NCBI RefSeq assembly: GCF_947169325.1
Contig: NZ_CAMVPN010000014.1
Span: 1 to 38,433 of the forward strand
DNA from: an uncultured Methanobrevibacter sp.
GTDB taxonomy: Archaea; Methanobacteriota; Methanobacteria; Methanobacteriales; Methanobacteriaceae
Direction of reading: 5' to 3'
Length of the DNA stretch: 38,433 nucleotides
A program made the translations under genes and the position numbers. Below, in pieces: positions 24,601-31,637 of the stretch. Numbering within the stretch: position 1 is the stretch's first letter; every line of letters starts with the position of its first letter. The notes under the pieces were generated by a model. That model ran no database searches and was not told the DNA's origin. It worked only from the letters and a program-made list of their open reading frames with translations.

Positions 24601-24894
24601 ATGAATAATGATATAAACGATGAAGAGACATGGAATCTTATAGGATTCGTCAAAATTTCACCCTACAGATACCAGGTCATGAAGGCCCTTGAGGATGACT
24701 ATCTCATGCCTTCAGAAATCGCACGAATCACCGGAATGAAAGCCTCACAGGCATCAAACGCACTTATGAATCTGAAAGGCAAAGGCCTTGTAGAATGCCT
24801 GAACGAATCCGCCAACAAGGGAAGGCTATACCAGAATACCGAACTGGGCATCAGGATTTTAAATCTCATTGACCGCAGGAAGACTAGGGTATGA
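24601..24894 (+). CDS. Winged-helix transcriptional regulator
   Basis: This 97-residue DNA-binding protein is a single winged-helix domain of the ArsR/MarR-like type common in archaea. YRYQVMKALEDDYLMPSEIA is helices 1-2, TGMKASQASNALMNLKGKGL is the recognition helix and following helix, and NKGRLYQNTELGIRIL forms the wing and last helix. It has no ligand domain or metal-binding cysteines, so the signal it senses is not visible. The gene is divergent from the SseB/HExxH operon and its 3' end overlaps the converging TPR-HIRAN gene by 11 bases. This suggests that it regulates one or both neighbouring operons, perhaps through the AGTGT repeats upstream. Confidence 0.85.
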   Translation: MNNDINDEETWNLIGFVKISPYRYQVMKALEDDYLMPSEIARITGMKASQASNALMNLKGKGLVECLNESANKGRLYQNTELGIRILNLIDRRKTRV

Positions 24895-25681
24895 CCCTTG
24901 CAATGACAAACTCGTTTTGAAAAATCATTATCACCTCAGCCTTTGAACCGTCACCGACCATTGACCTCACCTCTGATGCCGGAGCGACACCGTTTATGAG
25001 AGTGTACTCGCTGTTTGCAACGTATCCCACAACCTCATCGGCGATCCTGCATGCTATCGCATCAGGGTCATGCTCGTTTTCATCGTCCCTTACAAGCTTT
25101 AGAATAGTGCCCTTCTCGAACACTTCGATTCCCTTGTAGAAATTGACTCCTGTGACGTTAATTAAAACGTCGTTTCTATGTGCTTCAAACTGGGCAAGTT
25201 CGCTTTCAAGGATTTCGAGTTCATCATAACGCCCTTCAGCTTTTAAGAAGCACTTTCTAGCGTCAATGTGCATCTCCTCTGACTGGTATATTTCGCCTTT
25301 CAAAAACCAGTATTCAGGAGAATCCTTGCCGTCGGGTGAAATCTCAAGTGCCTCATCGACGAGATCCATTGCCCTTTCAAGATTGCCATCCGGGAAATAT
25401 GTCACCTTGGCCCATCTGTACAAGGCGTCGGCCTTCCTTAAAAGGAGAGTGTCGTCTTCAGCAGTTTTGAGTGCCTCATCAATATATCCGACCGCTTTTT
25501 TGTAGTCTTTTAAACTGATTTTGATTTCTGCCTTGAGCTTCGCTGCTTCAGGTGAATTATCACCTTCTATCAGTTCGAATGCCTTTTCGAAATCACCCTT
25601 TTCGATTAAGTCTCTGGCTTCATCCAAAGGGTCCTGGGGTTTTTTAGAAAAGTCAAGGGTTGACTGGTAGGTTTCACGCAT
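24884..25681 (-). CDS. TPR-HIRAN protein (copy 1)
   Basis: This 265-residue protein has two parts. Residues about 20-160 are TPR-type helical repeats (LIEKGDFEKAFELIEGDN, AVGYIDEALKTAEDDTLLLR, AMDLVDEALEISPDGKDSPE). Residues about 180-265 match a HIRAN domain: NVTGVNFYKGIEVFEKGTIL, then the signature DDENEHDPDAIACRI and VVGYVANSEY. HIRAN domains in helicases such as HLTF bind the 3' end of single-stranded DNA; in stand-alone prokaryotic proteins the ligand is unknown. I chose ATG 25681 with AGGGA upstream; the longer TTG start overlaps the 49-residue gene. It is the third gene of the AAA+ operon and a paralogue of the gene at 27548. Confidence 0.82.
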   Translation of the reverse strand: MRETYQSTLDFSKKPQDPLDEARDLIEKGDFEKAFELIEGDNSPEAAKLKAEIKISLKDYKKAVGYIDEALKTAEDDTLLLRKADALYRWAKVTYFPDGNLERAMDLVDEALEISPDGKDSPEYWFLKGEIYQSEEMHIDARKCFLKAEGRYDELEILESELAQFEAHRNDVLINVTGVNFYKGIEVFEKGTILKLVRDDENEHDPDAIACRIADEVVGYVANSEYTLINGVAPASEVRSMVGDGSKAEVIMIFQNEFVIARVIP

Positions 25682-25688
25682 GCTATCC

Positions 25689-25838
25689 CTAAAGTATGTA
25701 GTTTGCAATGAACACCAGAAGAGAGATGATGAAAAGGATTATCACTGCACGGCTGTTCTTTCCACGGTTGATGTATATCAGCATCCCCAAAACCACAATG
25801 AGAATGCAGTTTATCAGTCTGATTAGAAGCGATATCAT
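25689..25838 (-). CDS. 49-residue two-helix membrane protein
   Basis: This short gene was found by hand translation. It encodes MISLLIRLINCILIVVLGML and then YINRGKNSRAVIILFIISLL, ending ANYIL, with a TAG stop. It consists almost only of two hydrophobic helices joined by a basic turn (NRGKNSR), so it should be an integral membrane hairpin. Its ATG overlaps the AAA+ gene's TGA by four bases (ATGA), and GGTGAGGA lies just upstream within that gene, strong evidence for coupled translation. It ends 7 bases before the TPR-HIRAN start. It could anchor the AAA+ protein to the membrane. No family is recognised. Confidence 0.82.
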   Translation of the reverse strand: MISLLIRLINCILIVVLGMLIYINRGKNSRAVIILFIISLLVFIANYIL

Positions 25839-27298
25839 TCCTCACCCACCATAAAGTCCTCATATGTCAATGTGTTGAGCTCATCATCTGTGATTTCCTT
25901 TTTCGGAGCCAGCCTGTTTGCCTGTGCTGTGAGTACCTCTTCGAAGAAGTTCCTCACTGACCGGCCGTTGGCGAAGTTCTTTGAGCGTGTCTCATACATC
26001 CTCTTGCAGTACTGCCTAAGATATTCATCAGCGCCGTCATCAAGCTTCAGGCTCGCCTCGCTGCACATCAGCATGAAAATCTCATACAGCTGCTTGTCGT
26101 CATAGTCATCGAAGTATATGAACTTGTTGAACCTTGACTCAAGGCCGGGATTTGATGATAGAAACTTGTCCATAAGGCCAGGGTATCCGGCGACAATGAC
26201 AATGAGGTCATCACGATGGTCCTCCATTGCCTTGAGGATTGTGTTTATTGCCTCCTGGCCGTAGTCGTTTTCGCTGCTTGATGCAAGCGAGTATGCCTCA
26301 TCGATGAATAGTATTCCTCCGAGGGCTTCCTGTATCACTTCCTGTGTCTTTATTGCGGTCTGGCCGACATATCCTCCCACAAGCGCTGACCTGTCGCATT
26401 CTATGAGATGGCCCTTGGAAAGGATTCCTATTTCATGGTATATCTTTGAAAGGAGCCTTGCGACGGTTGTCTTTCCGGTTCCGGGGTTTCCTGAAAACAC
26501 CAGATGAAGGCTCATCGGAGGCTGCCTGATGCCCCGCTCCTGCCTGATTTTCCTGATCTGGACAAGGTTTATCAATGAATTGACGTCCTTTTTGACCTTG
26601 TCAAGTCCGACAAGCATGTTGAGCTCATCGAGATAATCATCAATTGTCTTTTCCTCCTGCTTTTGGGCAGGCTTCATGGTCCTTTTCGGTACCGCCTTCG
26701 GCTCGGTGAGTTTTGGAGCGTATCCGTTAAGTGCCTTTGTGAGGTTCATGACGTATTTCTCATACCTCCTCTGGACGTCATCTGAAACGTCGCCGTCAAC
26801 GGTTATGAAAAATCCCCCTACAAGCTTGAAAGCCTTGAGAAGGGAGTCTGTGAAGCTAACTGAATCATAGCCGAGATACTTCTGGAACTGGTCGTATTCG
26901 CTTAGGAGCCTGAATGAGATCGGAAGCTCGGGAAGCTCTGACTTTTCCATGGTGCTTATGACGTCTGTGGAGTAGTCAAGGTCTAGAAGCTCGTTTATGA
27001 ATTCGGCTTCGTTGTCTGTGACGCTTTCATCTGAAAGGCCGAGATAGCTCAGCCAGCTTAGAAGGTCATCGATGATTGCGCTTTCAACGGTGTTTCCGTT
27101 GCCTTTCCACTCGCTTGTAAGCGGGAAGATGTCCAAAGGCATTCCGTCCACTGTCCTTACCATTATGAGCAATTGGGATGTGTAGTCCTTAAGGTAGTTT
27201 ATATCGACTTTCTTCACGTCTCCTGCGCAGAACGGGCAGGAATCCTGTGAGTTATCCAATAGTTTTCCGCAGTTTTCACAGATTGTCCACTCCAACAT
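25835..27298 (-). CDS. CbbX/EccA/SpoVK-type AAA+ ATPase with zinc ribbon
   Basis: This 487-residue protein is an ATP-driven remodelling machine. An N-terminal zinc ribbon (Cys7, Cys10, Cys21, Cys24) is followed by a helical region and a linker at about 195-220. The AAA+ module starts near residue 220 (LNMLVGLDKVKKDV), with Walker A GNPGTGKT at 270-277, pore-loop-like VGGYVGQTA, Walker B ILFIDEAY at 329-336, sensor IVAGYPGLM, and arginine-finger NPGLESRFN. This is the CbbX family, which includes RuBisCO activases and EccA of type VII secretion. No RuBisCO gene or ESX component is in the window. ATG 27298 is preferred: GAGGTGC precedes it. It heads an operon with the 49-residue membrane protein and a TPR-HIRAN protein. 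Confidence 0.93.
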   Translation of the reverse strand: MLEWTICENCGKLLDNSQDSCPFCAGDVKKVDINYLKDYTSQLLIMVRTVDGMPLDIFPLTSEWKGNGNTVESAIIDDLLSWLSYLGLSDESVTDNEAEFINELLDLDYSTDVISTMEKSELPELPISFRLLSEYDQFQKYLGYDSVSFTDSLLKAFKLVGGFFITVDGDVSDDVQRRYEKYVMNLTKALNGYAPKLTEPKAVPKRTMKPAQKQEEKTIDDYLDELNMLVGLDKVKKDVNSLINLVQIRKIRQERGIRQPPMSLHLVFSGNPGTGKTTVARLLSKIYHEIGILSKGHLIECDRSALVGGYVGQTAIKTQEVIQEALGGILFIDEAYSLASSSENDYGQEAINTILKAMEDHRDDLIVIVAGYPGLMDKFLSSNPGLESRFNKFIYFDDYDDKQLYEIFMLMCSEASLKLDDGADEYLRQYCKRMYETRSKNFANGRSVRNFFEEVLTAQANRLAPKKEITDDELNTLTYEDFMVGEE

Positions 27299-27547
27299 TT
27301 CCAAGCACCTCAGCTTTAACGATAATATATTGGAGATGAAAAGTAATATAAGTTGTGTTAAGAATTGAAAAGCGTCAACTTAGGGCAGCACATCCTGATG
27401 AATCCATAACAGTTTTATTGTTTAATCGTTGACGTTAAAAAATATTGCTCAGCGCTTAAATGATTGTGATGTTTTTTGACATTACCGTTTGAATTATCGA
27501 CCGTTAATGTGATTAAAAATAGGTGAAAAATTGATGGGAAAATGGAG
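27299..27547. promoter_or_regulatory. Promoter region of the AAA+ operon
   Basis: This 249-base gap follows the TPR-HIRAN copy 2 stop. It contains TTTTTGACATTACC (27473-27486), matching 13 of 14 bases of a motif upstream of the SseB operon. CGTCAAC (near 27374) and GTTGACG (near 27428) are inverted across about 50 bases. Minus-strand TATA-like ATATTATCG lies near 27318-27330. These may be shared control sites. I see no gene here. Confidence 0.4.
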
Positions 27548-28477
27548 CTAAATCCCCATGAGCCTTGCGATGATGTAGTCACGTGCATAGCGAAACATCA
27601 CTTCCGCCCGCTGGTTTGTCTTGATCTTGCCCTTTAAATCAGTTGCGCTTTTAACGCCGTCGATGAGAGTATTGTCGCTATTTGCAACGTAACCTGCGGT
27701 GATGCCGTTTCTCTCAACCCTTATTGCGTCAGAATCATGGATATTTGATGGTTCGGCTATTAGCTCGACGACATTGCCCTTCACAAGCGGGCCTGCATCC
27801 CCATAAAATGAAGTTCCAGTGATGTTTATGAGAATGTCTGTTGAGCTTTCGATAATTTTTCTCTGGCGTTCCATCTCTCGCACTTCTTCCTCCATTCCGG
27901 ATGCGAGAAGATAGCATGCCCATGCGTCGGGGACGTTTCCCATGCGCTCAAGAATCTTACCCTTAATCCTTAGATACTCATTACGCCTGGAGTCATTGCT
28001 TACAAGTGAAAGCGCCTCGTTTATGCGGGTAAGTGCGCTTTTCAGATTCTCACCTTTTCTCTCATTCATCTCGGCAATCCGTGAAAGCGAATATGCCTTG
28101 TTGTTTTTGACGACCTCGGATGACGGGTTGTGCTTCAAAGCTATAGTGTAGTAGTCGATTGCCATCTCATAGTCATGCATGTCCTCAAGTATGATTGCCT
28201 TGACGTTCCAGTTGTCAAAATCGTCTGAGTCAAGCTCAAGGGCACGGTTGATTTTGTCAAGTGCCTCTTCGTATCGCCCATCACATCTAAGAGCCCAGGC
28301 CTCGTCGTGAAGCATTTCTGATTCGCTAATTTCACGTGGGGCCATACAGTCATCATCATCGTCGTCGCCGTTGAGGTATCCCATATAGGGGATGTCGGGA
28401 ACGCCCACGCTGTCTCCCCAGTCTTCAGGGTCTCCAACCTGCCACTGGTAGGGCCCATATCCGTCGCCGTCAGACAT
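27548..28477 (-). CDS. TPR-HIRAN protein (copy 2)
   Basis: This 309-residue protein has an acidic, Gly/Asp-rich head (GYLNGDDDDDDCMAPREIS), then TPR repeats (AWALRCDGRYEEALDKINRA, NVKAIILEDMHDYEMAIDYY, LTRINEALSLVSNDSRRNEY). The C-terminal HIRAN-type domain reads NITGTSFYGDAGPLVKGNVV, then EPSNIHDSDAIRVE and AGYVANSDNTL. It is a paralogue of the gene at 24884 with a matching ending (DYIIARLMG against EFVIARVIP), but the acidic head is unique to it. ATG 28477 is preferred because GGTGA is 5 bases upstream; earlier codons at 28489-28492 overlap that site. The gene is alone on its transcript, upstream of the AAA+ operon. Confidence 0.82.
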   Translation of the reverse strand: MSDGDGYGPYQWQVGDPEDWGDSVGVPDIPYMGYLNGDDDDDDCMAPREISESEMLHDEAWALRCDGRYEEALDKINRALELDSDDFDNWNVKAIILEDMHDYEMAIDYYTIALKHNPSSEVVKNNKAYSLSRIAEMNERKGENLKSALTRINEALSLVSNDSRRNEYLRIKGKILERMGNVPDAWACYLLASGMEEEVREMERQRKIIESSTDILINITGTSFYGDAGPLVKGNVVELIAEPSNIHDSDAIRVERNGITAGYVANSDNTLIDGVKSATDLKGKIKTNQRAEVMFRYARDYIIARLMGI

Positions 28478-28524
28478 TGGCGTCACCATCATTTAATGAT
28501 TTCATATTACTATATTGTGTATAC

Positions 28525-28557
28525 GATGTTATAAATGTTTTGGATTATAACAACATC
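28525..28557. promoter_or_regulatory. Inverted repeat in a divergent promoter
   Basis: GATGTTATAA (28525-28534) and TTATAACAACATC (28545-28557) are inverted copies, the right arm with three extra bases. They lie between the TPR-HIRAN gene and the secreted-protein gene, just before the latter's TATA box (CATTATATATC, 28557-28567), and could be an operator. Confidence 0.4.
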
Positions 28558-28567
28558 ATTATATATC
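28557..28567 (+). promoter_or_regulatory. TATA box of the secreted-protein gene
   Basis: CATTATATATC is centred about 47 bases before the ATG at 28609. Transcription should start near 28587, leaving a short leader with GAGGGAG (28599-28605). Confidence 0.45.
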
Positions 28568-28608
28568 TTGAACATTATACATCTACATATAAAACTTTGA
28601 GGGAGAAT

Positions 28609-29046
28609 ATGAATAAAAAAATAATTGCAATATTGTCTTTGGCCATACTGGCCGTAATATGCATGAGCGCTGTTTCAGCAACATCAGACGGAAAGCAGGC
28701 GACAATCAGCGGAGTTGACTATAACATCCCTAGCGGATTTGTCGAAGAGAAGGACTTGGATGTAGACGCAAAAATGGACATCAACGACTACACAATGAAG
28801 ATGACCGGAAAAGGATATACCAAAAACATGTCCGCATTCATGGTGCTCGTAACCGAGTATAGTGGAATGGACATACCTGACAGCTTACTTGACACCCTTT
28901 CAGGTGACATGAAAAAGATCAATGGAGTCACAGGACGTCAAGACTACAACGGCACATACACCACATTCAGCTACCTTAAAAACGGAAAGCTTGTAGTAGT
29001 CTCAGCAACCGACGACAGCCTTCTTGGAAAGATTGTCGTTAAATAA
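28609..29046 (+). CDS. Secreted protein of unknown function
   Basis: This 145-residue protein begins with a typical signal peptide: MNKK, a hydrophobic core at 5-20 and a likely cleavage after AVSA near residue 24. The mature part has a repeated beta-rich feel (ATISGVDYNIPSGFVEEKDL, FMVLVTEYSGMDIPDSLL, TTFSYLKNGKLVVVSATDD), with NMS and NGT sequons. This pattern (signal peptide, NIPSGF, strands) recurs in small exported proteins of Methanobrevibacter (family memory, uncertain). The start is set by GAGGGAG just upstream; a longer open frame to 28477 overlaps the divergent gene. A terminator-like hairpin follows. Confidence 0.83.
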   Translation: MNKKIIAILSLAILAVICMSAVSATSDGKQATISGVDYNIPSGFVEEKDLDVDAKMDINDYTMKMTGKGYTKNMSAFMVLVTEYSGMDIPDSLLDTLSGDMKKINGVTGRQDYNGTYTTFSYLKNGKLVVVSATDDSLLGKIVVK

Positions 29047-29061
29047 AATTTATATTTTGAA

Positions 29062-29118
29062 TCGATGCCCTTGCGGAAGCTTCCGCAGGCCATTGATTTA
29101 AACCCACTCTTTTTTTTT
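29062..29118 (+). terminator. Hairpin plus T9 terminator
   Basis: A GC-rich imperfect inverted repeat (about 29062-29098) is built around GCGGAAGCTTCCGC. Extended arms (GATG... / ...CATTGAT) give a long stem. It is followed by nine Ts at 29110-29118. It lies 16 bases beyond the stop of the secreted-protein gene. The stem is longer than archaeal termination usually needs, so it may also stabilise the mRNA end. Confidence 0.65.
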
Positions 29119-29167
29119 AAAAAATTAGAAAACCATCAAAAAAAAGTCAGCTTGAAGAGAAGTTGTC

Positions 29168-29241
29168 AAAAAAACAGAATCGCAACTCGAAAGAGTCGCA
29201 TCGGCATTTCTGCCGATGCTGTGATCCGGCTCTTCCAAGTT
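29168..29241 (-). ncRNA. Candidate small structured RNA
   Basis: On the minus strand, a GC-rich block in AT-rich surroundings reads as a compact RNA of about 74 bases. A TATA-like TATAATTAA (29261-29270) predicts a start near 29241. AAGAG (29234-29230 strand-complement) pairs with CTCTT (29195-29191) as an outer stem. Inside, GCATCGGCA and TGCCGATGC make a 9-bp stem capped by a GAAA tetraloop (GNRA type, only on this strand). The internal loop is lopsided: ten bases (CCGGATCACA) against two (GA). A T7 run (29174-29168) ends it. No C/D or H/ACA boxes are seen. It could also be the 3' end of the upstream zinc-ribbon operon transcript. Confidence 0.5.
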
Positions 29242-29260
29242 TAAATAAAATCATTTCAGA

Positions 29261-29270
29261 TTAATTATAT
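29261..29270 (-). promoter_or_regulatory. TATA-like promoter for the candidate small RNA
   Basis: ATATAATTAA on the minus strand is centred 25 bases before the predicted 5' end at 29241, at ordinary archaeal spacing. It lies in the 70-base gap between the cysteine-motif protein's stop and the structured block. Confidence 0.35.
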
Positions 29271-29310
29271 GTAGGAACTCATTAATATAATTATCCCTTT
29301 TTTGCCGCCG

Positions 29311-29667
29311 TCAGTGCAGAAGATTGTCAAGATATCTTGGAGGCAGATTGCTCAACTCAGGATTTTCCTTAAGCTTTTCAAGCTTTTCATAGTTAATGTT
29401 TAGAGGCACGTCATTTAACGGGGTTTTGATTTTCTGTTTTGGTTTATAGTCGATTTTAAAGACTCCTTCAAGATTGAGTCTGACACCCTCACTTTGAAGC
29501 CTTGAAAGCTCACCCTCAAGGTAGTCGAGTTCAGAGTTTGACTTCTCGCATGTGCCCTGACATTCGCCGGTGAATGTGCAATCATCAATTGTGAAGTCAA
29601 TGCCGTTGTTTGATGCTACTTTTCTTCTAATCTGGTTTGCGATTTCGCATATGTCCCTACCGTTCAT
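29311..29667 (-). CDS. Cysteine-motif protein of unknown function
   Basis: This 118-residue protein has no membrane segment. Residues 25-42 contain a cysteine cluster (DDCTFTGECQGTCEKS), spaced C-x5-C-x3-C, that could bind a metal or iron-sulphur centre. A helical hairpin follows (ELDYLEGELSRLQSEGV), then a basic segment and PPRYLDNLLH at the end. This kind of GECxGTC motif occurs in small archaeal proteins, but I cannot assign a function. It begins 7 bases after the 37-residue zinc-ribbon gene, so it is the third gene of that operon. Confidence 0.72.
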   Translation of the reverse strand: MNGRDICEIANQIRRKVASNNGIDFTIDDCTFTGECQGTCEKSNSELDYLEGELSRLQSEGVRLNLEGVFKIDYKPKQKIKTPLNDVPLNINYEKLEKLKENPELSNLPPRYLDNLLH

Positions 29668-29674
29668 GTTGTCA

Positions 29675-29788
29675 CTATCCGTAATTCTCTCCGACCCATC
29701 CCTCGTTCACGTCAGGTGATGAGCCGCACTCAGTGCAATAGTCATCGTCGTCATCGTTCATGCATCCGCAGTATTCGCATTCCCACAT
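29675..29788 (-). CDS. 37-residue zinc-ribbon miniprotein
   Basis: This tiny gene was found by hand translation. The protein is MWECEYCGCMNDDDDDYCTE, then CGSSPDVNEGWVGENYG and a TAG stop. It holds two CxxC knuckles (CEYC, CTEC) separated by an acidic loop, enough for one zinc ion. GGTGA lies four bases before the ATG and overlaps the previous stop codon (TAGGTGA), indicating coupled translation. It is acidic, so it more likely contacts a protein than DNA. Its place between two other cysteine-motif genes suggests a shared metal-linked role. Confidence 0.8.
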   Translation of the reverse strand: MWECEYCGCMNDDDDDYCTECGSSPDVNEGWVGENYG

Positions 29789-29796
29789 AGTTTCAC

Positions 29797-29973
29797 CTAT
29801 TCGAAATAGCCGTCATCGGCGTATCCGTATTCTTCAAAGTCATCGTAGTTCAAATCGTCATTATCGTCATAGTCGCCGGTCCAGTCAGGGCTGTCTGACA
29901 AATCAGATCCGCATTCCTCGCAGGTTGCTCTTTCAGGACTGTTCAGGTACCCGCAAACGTCGCATGTTATCAT
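29797..29973 (-). CDS. 58-residue zinc-ribbon protein with acidic tail
   Basis: This small gene was found by hand translation. The protein starts MITCDVCGYLNSPERATCEE and continues CGSDLSDSPDW, giving one zinc ribbon (CDVC, CEEC). The rest is a very acidic, tyrosine-rich tail (DYDDNDDLNYDDFEEYGYAD). GGGGAT precedes the ATG by about 6 bases. It is the first gene of a three-gene operon. The acidic tail could mimic nucleic acid or bind a basic partner. It is related to, but not a copy of, the 37-residue protein that follows. Confidence 0.8.
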   Translation of the reverse strand: MITCDVCGYLNSPERATCEECGSDLSDSPDWTGDYDDNDDLNYDDFEEYGYADDGYFE

Positions 29974-30153
29974 TTTAATCCCCGTTATTTTTTAAGATGT
30001 TTTTTCTTAATTTCTATATAAATTATCGTTATAATAATTCTACATTATTACAATTAATAATTACCATATGACACAGAAACTTACTTTAAATGCTATTGTA
30101 GATTAAAACTAAAATATGAATCAATCAAATCCCCATCTTGTGAATTATAATAA

Positions 30154-30576
30154 TCATCTAATTAACTCTTCTCTTAATTTTCTAGCTCGTTTACTATTGT
30201 CAGGACCCCATGTACTGAATGTAGGGGCATCTGGAAAAGCATAATGAATTTTACCAAAACCTACATCATCTTTTGATTCAATGTAATCTTTATTTTTCTT
30301 AAGAGGTTCCTTCTTATATTCTGGTTCAGTTTGATGGGATTTGGATGTTACTTGTTTGATTTGTTTTTTAATTGTTTTATTTTCTTTATGAATCTTTTTA
30401 ACAGGTATCTTATTTTTTTCATCTTTTGTCATTTCTTGAAGTTTTATTCCTTTAATTGCAAGTTTAAATTTTAAATCATTGCAATCCCTTGCTTCAATTT
30501 TAAAGTTATCTTCGGCATAAATATATTGAAAAAGTCCATTGGTCTTCCAAAGATTACGATATTTTGTAGGTTCCAT
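30154..30576 (-). CDS. Basic hypothetical protein with leaderless promoter
   Basis: This 140-residue protein is very lysine-rich. Its N-terminal 45 residues (KYRNLWKTNGLFQYIYAEDN, then KLAIKGIKLQEM) form a small folded part. A long charged linker (KIPVKKIHKENKTIKKQIKQ) follows, and a conserved-looking C-terminal part (GFGKIHYAFPDAPTFSTWGP) ends it. The two ends look like separate interaction modules. I recognise no family. The codon usage is AT-rich as in the genes to the right, so it may belong to the same acquired region. It has its own promoter. Confidence 0.62.
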   Translation of the reverse strand: MEPTKYRNLWKTNGLFQYIYAEDNFKIEARDCNDLKFKLAIKGIKLQEMTKDEKNKIPVKKIHKENKTIKKQIKQVTSKSHQTEPEYKKEPLKKNKDYIESKDDVGFGKIHYAFPDAPTFSTWGPDNSKRARKLREELIR

Positions 30577-30595
30577 AATTTAACTTATTATTAAC

Positions 30596-30605
30596 TTGTA
30601 TATAA
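30596..30605 (-). promoter_or_regulatory. TATA box for the basic hypothetical protein gene
   Basis: TTATATACAA on the minus strand is centred 25 bases before the ATG at 30576, with no ribosome binding site between. The message should be leaderless. Confidence 0.45.
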
Positions 30606-30825
30606 CATTTCTTATATTAACATAAACGATTGGAAATTTAAAATTTATTTTCCCTTACACACAATCATATGTACTGGTTGAGATTAAAACAGTATGAAAC
30701 CATGTTTGAACTAAAGTGAATTAGAATAATGCTTATTAATAACATTACCTGCAAGATAATAATTCATTTAAGGAAGAAACTTCTTAACTATTTCATCTAT
30801 TAAATCATATCTATAAATTTGTAAT

Positions 30826-31635
30826 TCATTTCAAATAATTCTCAATGAAATTATTGAATGTAACATTATCAACAAATCCTGCACTATAAACAATCCCTGC
30901 TTTTTCATATCTTCTGTGATAAGTCTGTAGGCTTGATTCGTATGATGCGTCAAGTTCCCTGTCGTGTTTTTCACGGGCAAGCTTTTTACAAACAGATGGA
31001 ATCATGTTGGATGAGCGGTATGATCTGGAGCGTGTCCTTTGACGGTTAGCCTCATAATCAGCTGAAATAGAAACTACACGGTAAATTATTCTTGATGATG
31101 CTAGAAACTTTCTGATGTCTAAATATTCAACGTCATTGTTAGCGTAATACTCCTCATAAATCAAAGGCAAAGCTATTGTGACAGTTTCCAATGGTTTTGC
31201 AGCAAGGCCGTTTAGCATTTTATCTGAGTATTTTGAAACGATTTTATCAAGAGAAGATATTTCATAGGATATTTCATCATTGTAATTTTTGTTTTTTAAA
31301 CTGTCAACGACTTTAACAAGAGAGCATTTGCTTGAATTTTTGAATAAATAATCTCCTTTAAACTCAATCAAGAAAATAAAAAAGTTATCACCCTGTTTTT
31401 TAAACCAAATTGCATCTGTTGTGCGTGGAGTGAATAAAACTCCTCCTTCCTTAAATGTTTTACAGGAATGACAAATTTCATCCAATGCATACATCTTAAA
31501 CTCAGTTACATCGCTTTCGGGAAGTATTGAAACACCCTTTGCGTTTTCTGCAATCTTATGTGAGGGCCAATAAAATTGATTGAAAGATTGTAAAAATTCA
31601 ACAAATTTGGCTTCATCGGTTGTTAATGCAGTCAT
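30826..31635 (-). CDS. Possible PD-(D/E)XK nuclease of a defence-like operon
   Basis: This 269-residue protein has a core that fits the PD-(D/E)XK nuclease pattern: an acidic residue in helix 1 (about E53), Asp74 in TDAIWF, then a strand LIEFKGD giving E91 and K93. A region rich in Arg and Ser (RQRTRSRSYRSSNMIPSVCK, about 200-225) may touch nucleic acid. The rest is not recognised, so the nuclease call is a hypothesis. It begins 2 bases after the ATPase gene stop, and is the last gene of the helicase-ATPase operon. That context favours a DNA-cutting or effector role. Confidence 0.6.
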   Translation of the reverse strand: MTALTTDEAKFVEFLQSFNQFYWPSHKIAENAKGVSILPESDVTEFKMYALDEICHSCKTFKEGGVLFTPRTTDAIWFKKQGDNFFIFLIEFKGDYLFKNSSKCSLVKVVDSLKNKNYNDEISYEISSLDKIVSKYSDKMLNGLAAKPLETVTIALPLIYEEYYANNDVEYLDIRKFLASSRIIYRVVSISADYEANRQRTRSRSYRSSNMIPSVCKKLAREKHDRELDASYESSLQTYHRRYEKAGIVYSAGFVDNVTFNNFIENYLK

Positions 31636-31637
31636 TT

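Noticed and set aside
29168-29241. Structured block as a C/D or H/ACA guide RNA
   Set aside because: No RUGAUGA/CUGA boxes and no ACA tail after the stem, and the internal loop is too lopsided for a pseudouridylation pocket.
30768-30830. 20-codon minus-strand stretch (NELQIYRYDLIDEIVKKFLP) right after the possible nuclease gene
   Set aside because: It looks protein-like and could be a frameshifted extension or relic, but it is too short and lies in AT-rich DNA where such frames arise by chance.
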